From contig CAWASG010000001.1 of the NCBI GenBank assembly GCA_963784615.1, positions 1-64,000 of the forward strand: a DNA stretch of 64,000 nucleotides, given 5' to 3'. Shown here in pieces: positions 26,801 to 35,251 of the stretch (its first letter is position 1; each line of letters begins with the position of its first letter). The DNA comes from UBA11403 sp963784615 (GTDB taxonomy: Bacteria; Pseudomonadota; Gammaproteobacteria; Legionellales; Legionellaceae). The position numbers and the translations under genes were made by a program. The notes below the pieces were generated by a model. The model saw only the letters and a program-made list of their open reading frames with translations, searched no databases and was not told where the DNA came from.

Positions 26801-28096
26801 CATGATATGGTGAAGAATTTACTGAGCATCGTCGATCGTAAAGCGTTGTTAACAGAAATTGCAGAACATCGTAATGCCGCTAAAATCATAATAGCTATTT
26901 TAGCGCTAAAACGTTGCGTTTCTATGAATGGTAATGCGTTGAATGGTAATACGTTGACAAATGTATTGAGCACCATTAAGTCCAAAGATCGGTTAGTGCA
27001 AATTGCTGAACATCGGGATCCTGCGACAATCATCAACGCGATTGCAGCACTGCAAACGAGTGGAATACTGGATGATGAGGTCATTGGTCATCTCGTGGAT
27101 TCTGAAAATTTCATGACGGTGAGTTTCTTGCTACAAAAGCAGGGCCTACTGAACATTGAAAATATTCGCTCACTGATGGCATCACCGCCTCTTGTTGATA
27201 TGATTGTAGCATTGCACCCTACGAGGGACATCCTTGTGTCGTTAATCGCTCATCACGCTTCACCTGACTTGTGTAAAACGGTTTTCATGCTGCAGGAACA
27301 TAATCAACTGAGTGACAAAAACATCGATTCGTTAATGACATCGCCTGATTTGCTTAGAACGGTTTTAATGTTGCAGGAGAAAAATCAACTGAGTGGAGAA
27401 ATTATCACTTCAATGATGGCATCACCTGATTTGCTTAACACTGTTTTAATGTTGAAGGATAATGATCAACTGAATGCAAAAAACATCGCTTCGTTGATGG
27501 CATCTTCTCATCTTGTAAAAACATGTTTAATGTTGCAACAACGACGTCAAATCAATGCTCCAATGCTCGGGGCGTTGATGTTAATGTCGCCGGCTAATAT
27601 TCCCTTTTTAATCGAAATCATTGAAAGGATGGACACCATTCACTTCTTTCGAGCTGATGCAACGGTTACAATCGGGCTTATCTACAAAGCTGTCACGCAT
27701 CACAGTATTGAAAACTTGCATCAAACCATTGCGTTGCTACACGGAACGGATTGTAATGTCGTTGAGGTGTATTCAAACATCATCAATGCACAGTCATTGG
27801 ATAGGATAAAATCTGTTATTCGATTGTTAAATTCTAATTCGTTGTCTTCTGGCACGAAAGCAGTTGATAATTTTAAATGCCTGTTAAATCAATCTGAACT
27901 ATTTGCACCTGAAGGGACTTTTGATCGACTGTCTAAATCGCTGGCGAAAGCCGAAAATAAACAAGAAGCATTCGATAACTTTATAAAAGAATTGATGAAT
28001 CCTGCGAAGGGTATGTTTTCCAGGTTTACCAGCTTCTTTGGTGGAAGTTCATCAGAACCGGCGGCAGCAGCAGCCCCTAAAGCAAAAACGCTGTGA
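23894..28096 (+). CDS. Giant alpha-helical repeat protein, effector candidate
   Basis: 1400 residues, no signal peptide. ATG 23894 is chosen because GGAG lies 9 bases upstream and the promoter -10 overlaps the earlier ATG. Residues ~100-540 are two tandem units of exactly 220 residues in phase (FSEQFGGLQDQ / FSAQFGGIRDK; PGLFHAHRENIFK / PVLFHAHRDNVFK). The C-terminal third has 27-residue repeats (SPDLLRTVLMLQEKNQLS type, about four copies near nt 27240-27560). The tail is PAAAAAPKAKTL. A large helical repeat protein of this kind without a known domain fits the Dot/Icm effector profile of Legionellales, but secretion is inferred. Function unknown. Confidence 0.7.
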   Translation: MANPIKCKKLNDELVQLQADYQSLAGFKWFMFKLTSWSLASALDDFDPADADSVRDLYTVYEGGWFSWVAGLFDIYTAIKDSLFHRLLSHFGGDDALNTMSHPKADELLLFSEQFGGLQDQTILVPLLDHGVLFDFVKDEFEDSEHNLDELKGTIDFKLSQLPVLNTLAAKTGQPVSRFIHATEDQAHLYTVLLEQPFSPEEMLQLVVKIQDLESPQVQINLVTLFQNRPGLFHAHRENIFKSILDKPNMFKTDIEFFTKLDPCFSGKCSDEQCVQIIENNVLRAILNVLVESDQADKATLVNEVMAFPAQQGILDLMHSNQPKAIALLVFSAQFGGIRDKEIIDLLLKHDFLFDFVQRQFTAETPKEMEALKRIINVKLAHLKIWETLAAKTNTPIDGFYKASDLQTALYEALLQQLFAADVDEKLMKEIQSLPSPQRQVRLLELYQSQPVLFHAHRDNVFKAILETPDSVTKETDFVQSLVKTCTEDECKSIIDDRVLRAVVDKVMACPNTNEALLIKQAMVFPNQQGLLDLMTSYPNTDVSHFLLLQEPAMKCIKQLENGDFPDELKMTLESSDKARLFFYLLNIETKGSEMARLVNKILQTDAPKALLEILIQLKVQNRLYQDSVIATFNAFVTISQLEEWRKMAAKSWINQDLIKAICKDSSFAGCIVYLFQLYPDLQPHKDIAFLQDPNQFINLCITLKGILKESDINLIINNSTLRDLLTVLSTKKGLRSGLVEALESHESTFEILQVMKRYPNLDIDQLMKLDRINLNRILEINGLEEADITDLLQPDRFPLFVTLRTLKQSNLDSAILKEMIRIKSDHARSIHVTLNDFNEKNWIKPEYVTDIFLKLAARVDFKLLSRLIKLEVVSTLFDDSIDNLFRLLEMRVKNDLLPVLLECLIEKKALTSANIVEIIEILGDTSPAASNAIMSTLDEMPPSQLTSDNSSSVLKLLICASWNDEVLTHDMVKNLLSIVDRKALLTEIAEHRNAAKIIIAILALKRCVSMNGNALNGNTLTNVLSTIKSKDRLVQIAEHRDPATIINAIAALQTSGILDDEVIGHLVDSENFMTVSFLLQKQGLLNIENIRSLMASPPLVDMIVALHPTRDILVSLIAHHASPDLCKTVFMLQEHNQLSDKNIDSLMTSPDLLRTVLMLQEKNQLSGEIITSMMASPDLLNTVLMLKDNDQLNAKNIASLMASSHLVKTCLMLQQRRQINAPMLGALMLMSPANIPFLIEIIERMDTIHFFRADATVTIGLIYKAVTHHSIENLHQTIALLHGTDCNVVEVYSNIINAQSLDRIKSVIRLLNSNSLSSGTKAVDNFKCLLNQSELFAPEGTFDRLSKSLAKAENKQEAFDNFIKELMNPAKGMFSRFTSFFGGSSSEPAAAAAPKAKTL

Positions 28097-28120
28097 TAAA
28101 GTAAAAAATGATTGATGTAT

Positions 28121-28222
28121 GCGTAGGTTGGTGAGTAGATTGGTGAGTAGGTTGGGTTGAGCGAGAGCGAAGCCCAACAAAACCACCCATGTTGGGCTTC
28201 GCTCTCGCTCAACCCAACCGAC
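28121..28222. repeat. R1 palindromic repeat
   Basis: GTAGGTTGGGTTGAGCGAGA... and its mirror form a long hairpin. It lies between converging genes and could terminate both. Confidence 0.8.
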
Positions 28223-28243
28223 AGTCATTAACCTCTAAAATAT

Positions 28244-28513
28244 TTACTTCGGATTTTGCCGATAAATAATCGCAGTGTTCCCGATAAGTTGAACGAGATG
28301 GGCTTTGAGTTGCTCGCACAGGTCGTTTGCCATCAAGATTCTATCTTCTTTTTCAGCTCCATTGATTTTAACTTTGATGAGTTCATGAGCTGTTAATGCG
28401 ATGTTTGTTTCTTCCACAACTGCAGGTGTTAAGCCTTTTGAGCCCAATAAAACAACGGGCTTGAGGTGGTGGGCTTGTGCTTTTAAAGCTTGTTTTTTTG
28501 CTGTATTTATCAT
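28244..28513 (-). CDS. yhbY: YhbY-type RNA-binding protein (CRM domain)
   Basis: 89 residues. A single CRM domain: KQALKAQAHHLKPVVLLGSK, GLTPAVVEET, ELIKVKINGAEKEDR, QLKAHLVQLIGNTAIIYR. The GxxG-like loop (GSKGL) contacts RNA. YhbY binds pre-50S ribosomal particles. It is divergent from rlmE, the standard gammaproteobacterial arrangement. Confidence 0.92.
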   Translation of the reverse strand: MINTAKKQALKAQAHHLKPVVLLGSKGLTPAVVEETNIALTAHELIKVKINGAEKEDRILMANDLCEQLKAHLVQLIGNTAIIYRQNPK

Positions 28514-28619
28514 TATCGTTCAGATCTTCTATTTTAAAATGACAAATTATTACACGTTTTGCTGTGAAAGGATAGGTTTTTTAGGTATGATATCCCCTTA
28601 TTTATGATTGATTGAAACG

Positions 28620-29246
28620 ATGAAACTCTCTAAAAGCAGTAAACGATGGTTACAGGAACATTTTGATGATGAGTTTGTTAAAAAGGCGCAGGCTGAAGGC
28701 TATCGCAGTCGTGCCGTTTATAAACTCAAAGAAATCGATGAAAAAGAGCATTTATTGCGCCCCGGGATGACGATTGTCGATTTAGGCGCGGCACCGGGCG
28801 GCTGGACACAGTACGCGGCTCAGAAAATGGGCGGGCGGGGTACGTTAATTGCGTTGGACTTATTACCCATGGATCCACTTCCTGATGTTGACATGATTGT
28901 CGGTGATTTTCGTGAAGAGGCTGTTTTACAACAACTCATGGCGATGATTCCTAAGCAGGGCGTGGATTTGGTGATATCGGATATGGCGCCTAACATGAGC
29001 GGGACGCCCGAAGTTGATATTCCACGAGCGATGTATTTGGCTGAACTTGCTTTCGATTTTGCGCACCATGTTTTAAAATCAGATGGTGCAATGCTCATGA
29101 AACTTTTTCATGGTTCAGGCTTTGATGACTTGGTTAAATTGGCCCGCGCGCAATTTTCACGCGTTGTTATTCGTAAACCAATGGCGTCTCGTTCACGGTC
29201 TCGAGAAACTTATTTGATGGCAAAAGGGTATCTTGGTAAAGATTGA
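28620..29246 (+). CDS. rlmE: 23S rRNA 2'-O-ribose methyltransferase RlmE (FtsJ)
   Basis: About 208 residues. SAM-binding VDLGAAPGGWTQ, SDMAPNMSG, KLFHGSGFDDL and the C-terminal SRETYLMAKG supply the K-D-K-E catalytic set of the family. It methylates U2552 in the 23S A-loop. ATG 28620 is preferred; an in-frame TTG at 28608 is possible. It is upstream of ftsH as in E. coli, separated by an R1 repeat. Confidence 0.93.
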   Translation: MKLSKSSKRWLQEHFDDEFVKKAQAEGYRSRAVYKLKEIDEKEHLLRPGMTIVDLGAAPGGWTQYAAQKMGGRGTLIALDLLPMDPLPDVDMIVGDFREEAVLQQLMAMIPKQGVDLVISDMAPNMSGTPEVDIPRAMYLAELAFDFAHHVLKSDGAMLMKLFHGSGFDDLVKLARAQFSRVVIRKPMASRSRSRETYLMAKGYLGKD

Positions 29247-29255
29247 ACGTTTTAC

Positions 29256-29342
29256 GCGTAGGTTGGGTTGAGGCTGGTAAGCCGAAGCCCAACATAGATA
29301 GTTTTGTTGGGCTTCGGCTTACCAGCCTCAACCCAACCTACT
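29256..29342. repeat. R1 palindromic repeat
   Basis: Variant with GAGGCTGGTAAGCCGAAGCC arms. It lies 10 bases after rlmE and may act as a terminator before ftsH. Confidence 0.8.
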
Positions 29343-29506
29343 CCGATTAATTCCCTTAACTTTTAATGGCGTTGAACCTACGTATAATAGGGTGAATCAT
29401 CACGAATGAGCTATAATAAGAATATCTTTGAAGAGAACATTCGCAAAACAATGTTAGATGTGTATATAATCTTTAGATTAAACCATCATCAATAGAGGTT
29501 ACTATT

Positions 29507-31492
29507 TTGAACGACATGGTGAAAAATCTTTTTTTATGGCTCATCATAGCCATAGTCCTGGTTTCTGTTTTTAGTAATTTTGGTCCGACGCAAGTGGGAA
29601 CAGAAAAACTAGCCTACAGTCAATTCCTTAAAGACGTTGAGCAGGGAACCGTCAGCTCAGTTACGATTGAAGATAATAAAATTATCAAAGGAATCAACAA
29701 AAGTAATCAACGCTTTATTACCTACATGCCTATACAAGATCAGGCGTTGCTGGGTCAATTACTCAAAAGTAACGTTGAAGTCTCAGGTCAGGAAAAACCA
29801 CAGGAAAGTTTCTTACTCCATCTATTTGTGAATTGGTTCCCCATGCTGCTTCTGATTGGTGTCTGGGTATTTTTCATGCGCCAAATGCAAGGCGGTGGCG
29901 GTGGACGTGGCGCAATGTCTTTTGGCCGTTCACGGGCACGCTTATTAGGTGAAGATCAGGTCAAAATTACGTTTGCCGACGTTGCGGGTGTCGATGAAGC
30001 TAAAGAAGAAGTTAAAGAGCTCGTGGATTTCCTGCGTGATCCTTCTAAATTCCAAAATCTCGGCGGTCGAATTCCTCGCGGCGTATTATTAGTCGGCTCT
30101 CCAGGAACAGGTAAAACCCTACTTGCCAGAGCGGTTGCCGGTGAAGCCAAAGTGCCTTTTTTCACGATTTCGGGTTCTGACTTTGTTGAAATGTTTGTTG
30201 GTGTTGGCGCATCACGTGTGCGTGACATGTTTGAGCAAGCAAAGAAACAAGCGCCCTGTATTATCTTTATTGATGAGATTGATGCAGTAGGTCGACATCG
30301 CGGTGCGGGCTTAGGTGGTGGGCATGACGAGCGCGAACAAACCCTGAATCAGTTATTGGTTGAAATGGATGGTTTTGAAGGCAGTGAAGGCGTGATCATT
30401 ATAGCTGCTACCAACCGCCCGGATGTTTTAGATCCAGCGTTGCTTCGTCCTGGTCGTTTTGACCGTCAAGTTGTCGTGCCTTTACCTGATATGCGCGGTC
30501 GAGAGCAAATTATTAAAGTTCACTTGGGCAAAGTTCCTGTGGAGCCGGATGTTCAGATCCTGTCAATTGCTCAAGGTACACCAGGATTTTCTGGTGCTGA
30601 TCTGGCGAATTTAGTGAATGAAGCAGCCTTGTTTGCAGCGCGTTCAAACAAGCGTAAAGTCAGTATGATTGATTTGGATAAAGCGAAAGATAAAATCATG
30701 ATGGGTGCTGAGCGTCGATCAATGGTTATGGATGATGCGGAAAAGAAACTGACTGCTTATCACGAGGCAGGTCATGCTATTGTTGGCTTGATGGTGCCTG
30801 AACATGATCCAGTCTATAAAGTCTCGATCATTCCTCGCGGACGAGCACTAGGCGTGACGATGTTTTTACCTGAGCAAGATAGATACAGCCACAGTAAACG
30901 CCGATTGGAAAGTCAATTGGCCAGTCTGTTTGGTGGCCGTGTAGCTGAGGAATTAATTTTCGGTGAAGATCATGTGACGACGGGCGCTTCGAATGACATT
31001 ATGAGAGCCACTGAAATTGCGCGTAAAATGGTAACCAGCTGGGGTTTGTCGAGCATGGGGCCTTTAACGTTTGGTCAAGAAGAAGGTGAGGTTTTCTTGG
31101 GTCGTTCAGTCAGTCAAAATAAAGAAGTTTCCGATCAAACCGCACGGCAAATTGATGATGAAGTTCATGCTATCGTTGATCGTAACTTCCAACATGCTAA
31201 ACAAATTTTGACGGAACATATTGATACATTGCACCTCATGGCTGAAGGGCTCATTAAATATGAAACCATTGATGCGAAACAAATCAAAGAAATTATGGCC
31301 GGTAAACCGCCATCACCTCCAGATGATTGGGAGTCATTGAAAGCGTTAGATTTGGAAAAAGAAAACAAAAGCAAACAAGCTGAAGAAGCCGCTGATGCAA
31401 AGAAGAAAGCTGATGATCATTCAGCAGGAAACGATACAACAAGCGGTCATTCGGAAAAAAATTACATGGCAGACGATAGTACCGGTGAATAG
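29507..31492 (+). CDS. ftsH: ATP-dependent zinc metalloprotease FtsH
   Basis: 661 residues. Two N-terminal membrane helices (about 8-25 and 105-125) flank a periplasmic domain. The AAA domain has Walker A GSPGTGKTLLA and Walker B CIIFIDEIDA; the zinc site is HEAGH. It is an inner-membrane hexamer degrading membrane and regulatory proteins such as LpxC. The TTG start at 29507 is chosen because AGAGG lies 8 bases upstream; ATG 29516 would be too far. The C-terminal tail is low-complexity and charged. Confidence 0.96.
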   Translation: MNDMVKNLFLWLIIAIVLVSVFSNFGPTQVGTEKLAYSQFLKDVEQGTVSSVTIEDNKIIKGINKSNQRFITYMPIQDQALLGQLLKSNVEVSGQEKPQESFLLHLFVNWFPMLLLIGVWVFFMRQMQGGGGGRGAMSFGRSRARLLGEDQVKITFADVAGVDEAKEEVKELVDFLRDPSKFQNLGGRIPRGVLLVGSPGTGKTLLARAVAGEAKVPFFTISGSDFVEMFVGVGASRVRDMFEQAKKQAPCIIFIDEIDAVGRHRGAGLGGGHDEREQTLNQLLVEMDGFEGSEGVIIIAATNRPDVLDPALLRPGRFDRQVVVPLPDMRGREQIIKVHLGKVPVEPDVQILSIAQGTPGFSGADLANLVNEAALFAARSNKRKVSMIDLDKAKDKIMMGAERRSMVMDDAEKKLTAYHEAGHAIVGLMVPEHDPVYKVSIIPRGRALGVTMFLPEQDRYSHSKRRLESQLASLFGGRVAEELIFGEDHVTTGASNDIMRATEIARKMVTSWGLSSMGPLTFGQEEGEVFLGRSVSQNKEVSDQTARQIDDEVHAIVDRNFQHAKQILTEHIDTLHLMAEGLIKYETIDAKQIKEIMAGKPPSPPDDWESLKALDLEKENKSKQAEEAADAKKKADDHSAGNDTTSGHSEKNYMADDSTGE

Positions 31493-32330
31493 TCAGCAAT
31501 TTCAGCAATGGTGCTCATCTCCATCATTTACCAAGCCACTTATCATGGGCGTGTTGAACATCACGCCCAATTCTTTTTCAGATGGCGGACGTTATCAGAA
31601 TATCCAGGAAGCCTGTAAAAGAGCCCTTGATATGGTGCAACAAGGCGCTGATTTGATTGATATTGGTGGTGAGGCATCTAATCCACATGGTGGTTATGAA
31701 TCCATTTCAGTAGATGAAGAACTATCGCGCGTTATCCCGGTGATTGCGGCAATACGTGAACGAAGCGATGTGTGTATTTCAATTGATACATGTAAAGCAC
31801 CCGTGATGGAACAAGCCGTTGCAGCAGGCGCCTCAATGATAAATGATATTACCGCGCTTCAAGGTGAGAATGCTTTGGATACAGCGCGGCGGCTTGATGT
31901 TCCGGTGTGTTTGATGCACATGCAAGGAAACCCACAGACGATGCAGGATGCGCCACACTATCCAGATGGTGTGGTGGATGAAATTAATCAATTTTTTTCT
32001 GCACGTATAGAAGCCTGCATCAAAGCAGGAATTTCTAAAAAGCATGTGATCTTGGATCCTGGCATTGGATTTGGGAAATCAACATCGCATAATTTGAGTA
32101 TTTTAAACCACTTGTCGGTATTCAATCAGCATCAGTTTCCTGTATTACTGGGTGTTTCACGTAAAGGATTTATTGGTGAGGTATTAAATAAGGGCGTGTC
32201 CGAGCGCATGATAGGGGGCATATCCGTTGCGCTTTACGCAGTGATGCAAGGCGTAAAAATAATTAGAACACACGATGTAAACGAAACCAGCCAAGCGTTA
32301 CGCATGCTGGTTGCATGTAGGTTGGGTTGA
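31485..32330 (+). CDS. folP: Dihydropteroate synthase FolP
   Basis: About 281 residues. The pterin/pABA site motifs are PLIMGVLNITPNSFSDGG, DIGGEASNPHGG (family DIGGESTRPG, so the Thr-Arg is changed to Ala-Ser), CISIDT, DPGIGFGK and GVSRKGFIG. Folate biosynthesis. GTG 31485 is inferred; it overlaps the ftsH end by 8 bases and gives the usual ~20-residue lead. Its last codons (CRLG) and TGA come from an R1 repeat. Confidence 0.9.
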   Translation: MNSQQFQQWCSSPSFTKPLIMGVLNITPNSFSDGGRYQNIQEACKRALDMVQQGADLIDIGGEASNPHGGYESISVDEELSRVIPVIAAIRERSDVCISIDTCKAPVMEQAVAAGASMINDITALQGENALDTARRLDVPVCLMHMQGNPQTMQDAPHYPDGVVDEINQFFSARIEACIKAGISKKHVILDPGIGFGKSTSHNLSILNHLSVFNQHQFPVLLGVSRKGFIGEVLNKGVSERMIGGISVALYAVMQGVKIIRTHDVNETSQALRMLVACRLG

Positions 32331-32412
32331 GCGAGAGCGAAGCCCAACAACACGATTAAGCCAATTTATGTTGTGCTTGCATATGTTGGGTTGAGCAAGA
32401 GCGATACCCAAT
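32318..32412. repeat. R1 repeat, divergent arms
   Basis: GTAGGTTGGGTTGAGCGAGA overlaps the folP 3' end; the second arm is a variant (ATGTTGGGTTGAGCAAGAG) in direct, not inverted, orientation. Confidence 0.65.
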
Positions 32413-32452
32413 ATACAGCGAATCAGTTAAAAAATTTAATAGGAAAGGAACA

Positions 32453-33808
32453 ATGAACAAGCGTAAATATTTTGGAACAGATGGGATCCGTGGTCACGTA
32501 GGGTTATCTAATATCAACCCTGAATTTATACTGAAACTCGGTTGGGCTGTAGGCCGTGTCCTCGCAAACGGTGGGCGTAAAACCGTCATTATAGGAAAAG
32601 ATACACGTGTTTCTGGATACATGTTGGAGTCTGCGCTAGAAGCTGGTTTGTCTGCGGCGGGCGTTAACGTCTTGCTGCTGGGGCCTATGCCGACACCTGC
32701 CGTTGCTTATCTTACGCAAACGCTGCGCGCGAGCGCGGGGATTGTGATTAGTGCATCACACAATCTCTTCCAGGATAATGGCATTAAGTTCTTTTCTGCA
32801 GAAGGGACGAAATTGCCTGATAGCCTTGAATTTGAGATTGAAGCTGAGATTGAAAAAAAATTAGAGACGATTTCATCCGGTGTATTAGGTAAAGTGACTC
32901 GGGTGAATGATGCTCCTGGTCGATATATCGAATTTTGTAAATCTACCATTCCATCCATGACACGTTTGTCTGGTTTAAAAATTGTAGTGGATTGTGCCAA
33001 TGGCGCAACCTATCATATCGCGCCAAATGTATTTAAAGAACTGGGTGCCGAGGTGATTGCCATCGGTGATAAACCCAATGGATTCAATATTAATCAAGAG
33101 TGCGGTTCGACTGCACCCGAATTACTACGACAGCACGTCTTAGAATATGGTGCGGATATCGGCATCGCATTAGATGGCGATGGCGATCGAGTGGTCATGG
33201 TTGATTCTACAGGTGCATTGATAAATGGCGATCAAATACTTTATATAATTGCAAAAGATAGACATCAAAAAGGTTTATTACATGGTGGTGTCGTTGGTAC
33301 TTTGATGAGTAATTATGGTTTGGAGCGGGCGATTAATGAACTAGGGATCCCCTTTGCCAGAGCGAATGTAGGTGATCGTTATGTTCTGGACATATTGCGT
33401 GAGAAGGGCTGGAAAATTGGCGGAGAGAGCTCCGGCCATATTGTTTGTTTAGATAAAACAACAACGGGTGATGGTATTGTCGCTGCATTGCAGGTTTTGA
33501 CTATTATGGTCAAACAAGAAAAAACATTAATGCAGTTGTGTGAAGGGATCACCTTAATGCCGCAGGCGTTAGTTAATTTGAAGACTACTCAAGCGGTCAG
33601 TTTAGCAAAAAACAGCCAAGTGTGTGACATGGTAAATAAACTGAATACGTCTCTTCAAGGTCAAGGACGTGTACTCCTCCGTGCGTCCGGCACCGAGCCC
33701 GTATTACGCGTTATGGTTGAAGGGCAAGATATCGAGCAGGTTGAGAAACTGGCTCAAGATTTGGCGGGTGAAATTAGTGGGATTGAACAACACTTGCTCG
33801 AGCATTAA
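32453..33808 (+). CDS. glmM: Phosphoglucosamine mutase GlmM
   Basis: 451 residues. It starts KYFGTDGIRG. The active-site Ser loop is GIVISASHN, the metal loop is ALDGDGDRV, GGESSGHIV is the sugar-binding loop and RASGTEPVLRVMVE the phosphate-binding loop. It interconverts GlcN-6-P and GlcN-1-P for peptidoglycan and LPS. AGGAAAGGA lies just upstream. It follows folP, as in E. coli. Confidence 0.96.
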   Translation: MNKRKYFGTDGIRGHVGLSNINPEFILKLGWAVGRVLANGGRKTVIIGKDTRVSGYMLESALEAGLSAAGVNVLLLGPMPTPAVAYLTQTLRASAGIVISASHNLFQDNGIKFFSAEGTKLPDSLEFEIEAEIEKKLETISSGVLGKVTRVNDAPGRYIEFCKSTIPSMTRLSGLKIVVDCANGATYHIAPNVFKELGAEVIAIGDKPNGFNINQECGSTAPELLRQHVLEYGADIGIALDGDGDRVVMVDSTGALINGDQILYIIAKDRHQKGLLHGGVVGTLMSNYGLERAINELGIPFARANVGDRYVLDILREKGWKIGGESSGHIVCLDKTTTGDGIVAALQVLTIMVKQEKTLMQLCEGITLMPQALVNLKTTQAVSLAKNSQVCDMVNKLNTSLQGQGRVLLRASGTEPVLRVMVEGQDIEQVEKLAQDLAGEISGIEQHLLEH

Positions 33809-33813
33809 AGTTG

Positions 33814-33853
33814 CGTGTAGGTTGGTGCGCGCCAACCTACGCACCTACCTACG
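33814..33853. repeat. Short R1-related hairpin after glmM
   Basis: GTAGGTTGGTGCGCGCCAAC forms a short palindrome 7 bases after the glmM stop; probable terminator function. Confidence 0.55.
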
Positions 33854-33921
33854 ACATGATTGTGAATAAATCACAACCATGGTAAAATTTTCACCCTTAT
33901 TTTGTCTTGAATATACCCAAT

Positions 33922-34674
33922 ATGTGGATGTTATTATACCAGCTCGCTTCTCCCAAGACTTATTACCGACTATCGGGTCGAATCATTCCGTGGTTGGCCT
34001 ATTTGGCTTTGTTTTTTTTAATGGTTGGTCTTGTCTGGGGATTGGTGTTTGCGCCCGCTGATTATCAGCAGGGTGATGCGTTTCGGATTTTATATGTTCA
34101 TGTTCCTTGTGCGTTTTTATCCATGGCGTTGTATGCTTTCCTGGGATTTTTGTCGATTTTATTGTTGGTCTGGCGTATTAAACTGGCCGGTATCATGCTT
34201 AATGGTGTTGCGCAGTTGGGTGCATGTATGACACTTCTAGCTTTGGTGACGGGCAGCATCTGGGGAAAGCCGATGTGGGGCGCCTGGTGGGTATGGGACG
34301 CGCGACTGACCTCGGAGCTTATTCTGTTGTTGCTGTATGCTTCTATTCTGGCAACCAGTCATGCGTTTCAAAATAAAGATCAGGGCGACAAAGTGGTCGC
34401 TGTTTTATGTTTGGTTGGGTTGGTGGATCTTCCAATTATTCATTACTCAGTTTATTGGTGGAATACACTTCATCAAGGATCTACGATTTTAGCATTGTCC
34501 AAACCGAAAATTCACCTTTCTATGTTATATCCGCTTTTATTCATTTTAGTCGGATCTGCTTTGTATTGCGCAGTGGTGATGATGTCGAAAGCGAGGAATG
34601 AATTACTATGGCGTGAGCGTCGTCAAAAATGGGTCAAAGTGATGATGATGAGGAATAGCGCATGCACGGATTGA
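33922..34674 (+). CDS. ccmC: Heme exporter subunit CcmC
   Basis: 250 residues, six membrane helices. The tryptophan-rich heme-handling motif is WGKPMWGAWWVWDARLTSEL, with conserved His in LYVHVP and IIHYSVYWWNTLHQGS. CcmC delivers heme to CcmE. ATG 33922 (MWMLLYQLA) matches the family N-terminus; the upstream TTG is less likely. First gene of a ccmCDEFGH operon; ccmA and ccmB are not beside it. Confidence 0.93.
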   Translation: MWMLLYQLASPKTYYRLSGRIIPWLAYLALFFLMVGLVWGLVFAPADYQQGDAFRILYVHVPCAFLSMALYAFLGFLSILLLVWRIKLAGIMLNGVAQLGACMTLLALVTGSIWGKPMWGAWWVWDARLTSELILLLLYASILATSHAFQNKDQGDKVVAVLCLVGLVDLPIIHYSVYWWNTLHQGSTILALSKPKIHLSMLYPLLFILVGSALYCAVVMMSKARNELLWRERRQKWVKVMMMRNSACTD

Positions 34675-34829
34675 TGCAATGGTTGTCGATGGGAGGCTAT
34701 GCAAGTTACGTTTGGTCTGCATATGGCGTGGTGAGTGTTGTGTTTTTGCTAAATGCCGTAGGTTGTCGATGGCAGAAAAATCGCATTGAAGCCGCTTTGA
34801 AAAATTGGTTTAAGCAGACATCACGATGA
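34662..34829 (+). CDS. ccmD: CcmD, small heme-exporter protein
   Basis: 55 residues: an amphipathic lead (WLSMGGYASYVWSAYG, the family signature) and one membrane helix (VVSVVFLLNAVG). It helps release holo-CcmE from CcmABC. It overlaps the ccmC end by 13 bases and the ccmE start by ATGA. Confidence 0.88.
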   Translation: MHGLMQWLSMGGYASYVWSAYGVVSVVFLLNAVGCRWQKNRIEAALKNWFKQTSR

Positions 34830-35251
34830 TGAATCCAGTGCGGAAGCGTAAGTTAATCATTGTCCTCTTTAGTGTGGGTGTGTTTACGCTGGCAACATTA
34901 CTTGTCTTATACGCCTTACGTCAGAACATCAGTCTTTTTTTTAGTCCGGATCAATTATCACAGGGAAAAGCGCCGCTCAATCGCTCGATTCGAGTTGGCG
35001 GGATGGTGGTTCCTGGCAGTATTCATCGAAACGGTCAGTCGCTTAATGTTCAATTTGATATCACTGATTATAAACATACCGTTCACGTAAACTACAAAGG
35101 GATTTTACCGGATTTGTTTCGTGAAGGGCAGGGCGTTGTAGCGCAGGGCGTGTATCATCCTGAATTACAGCAGTTTAAGGCTGTGGAAATATTGGCGAAG
35201 CATGATGAAAACTATATGCCACCTGAAGTGAAGGAAGCGTTAAATCAATGA
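34826..35251 (+). CDS. ccmE: Heme chaperone CcmE
   Basis: 141 residues. An N-terminal membrane anchor (about 10-30) is followed by an OB-fold. The heme-binding His lies in LAKHDENYMPPE, the family signature; SIRVGGMVVPGS is typical. It carries heme covalently to CcmF/H. It overlaps ccmD by 4 bases (ATGA) and ccmF likewise. Confidence 0.95.
   Translation: MMNPVRKRKLIIVLFSVGVFTLATLLVLYALRQNISLFFSPDQLSQGKAPLNRSIRVGGMVVPGSIHRNGQSLNVQFDITDYKHTVHVNYKGILPDLFREGQGVVAQGVYHPELQQFKAVEILAKHDENYMPPEVKEALNQ

Noticed and set aside
28121..28222. Possible CRISPR repeat
   Set aside because: R1 copies are palindromic single units in separate intergenic gaps, without regular spacers.
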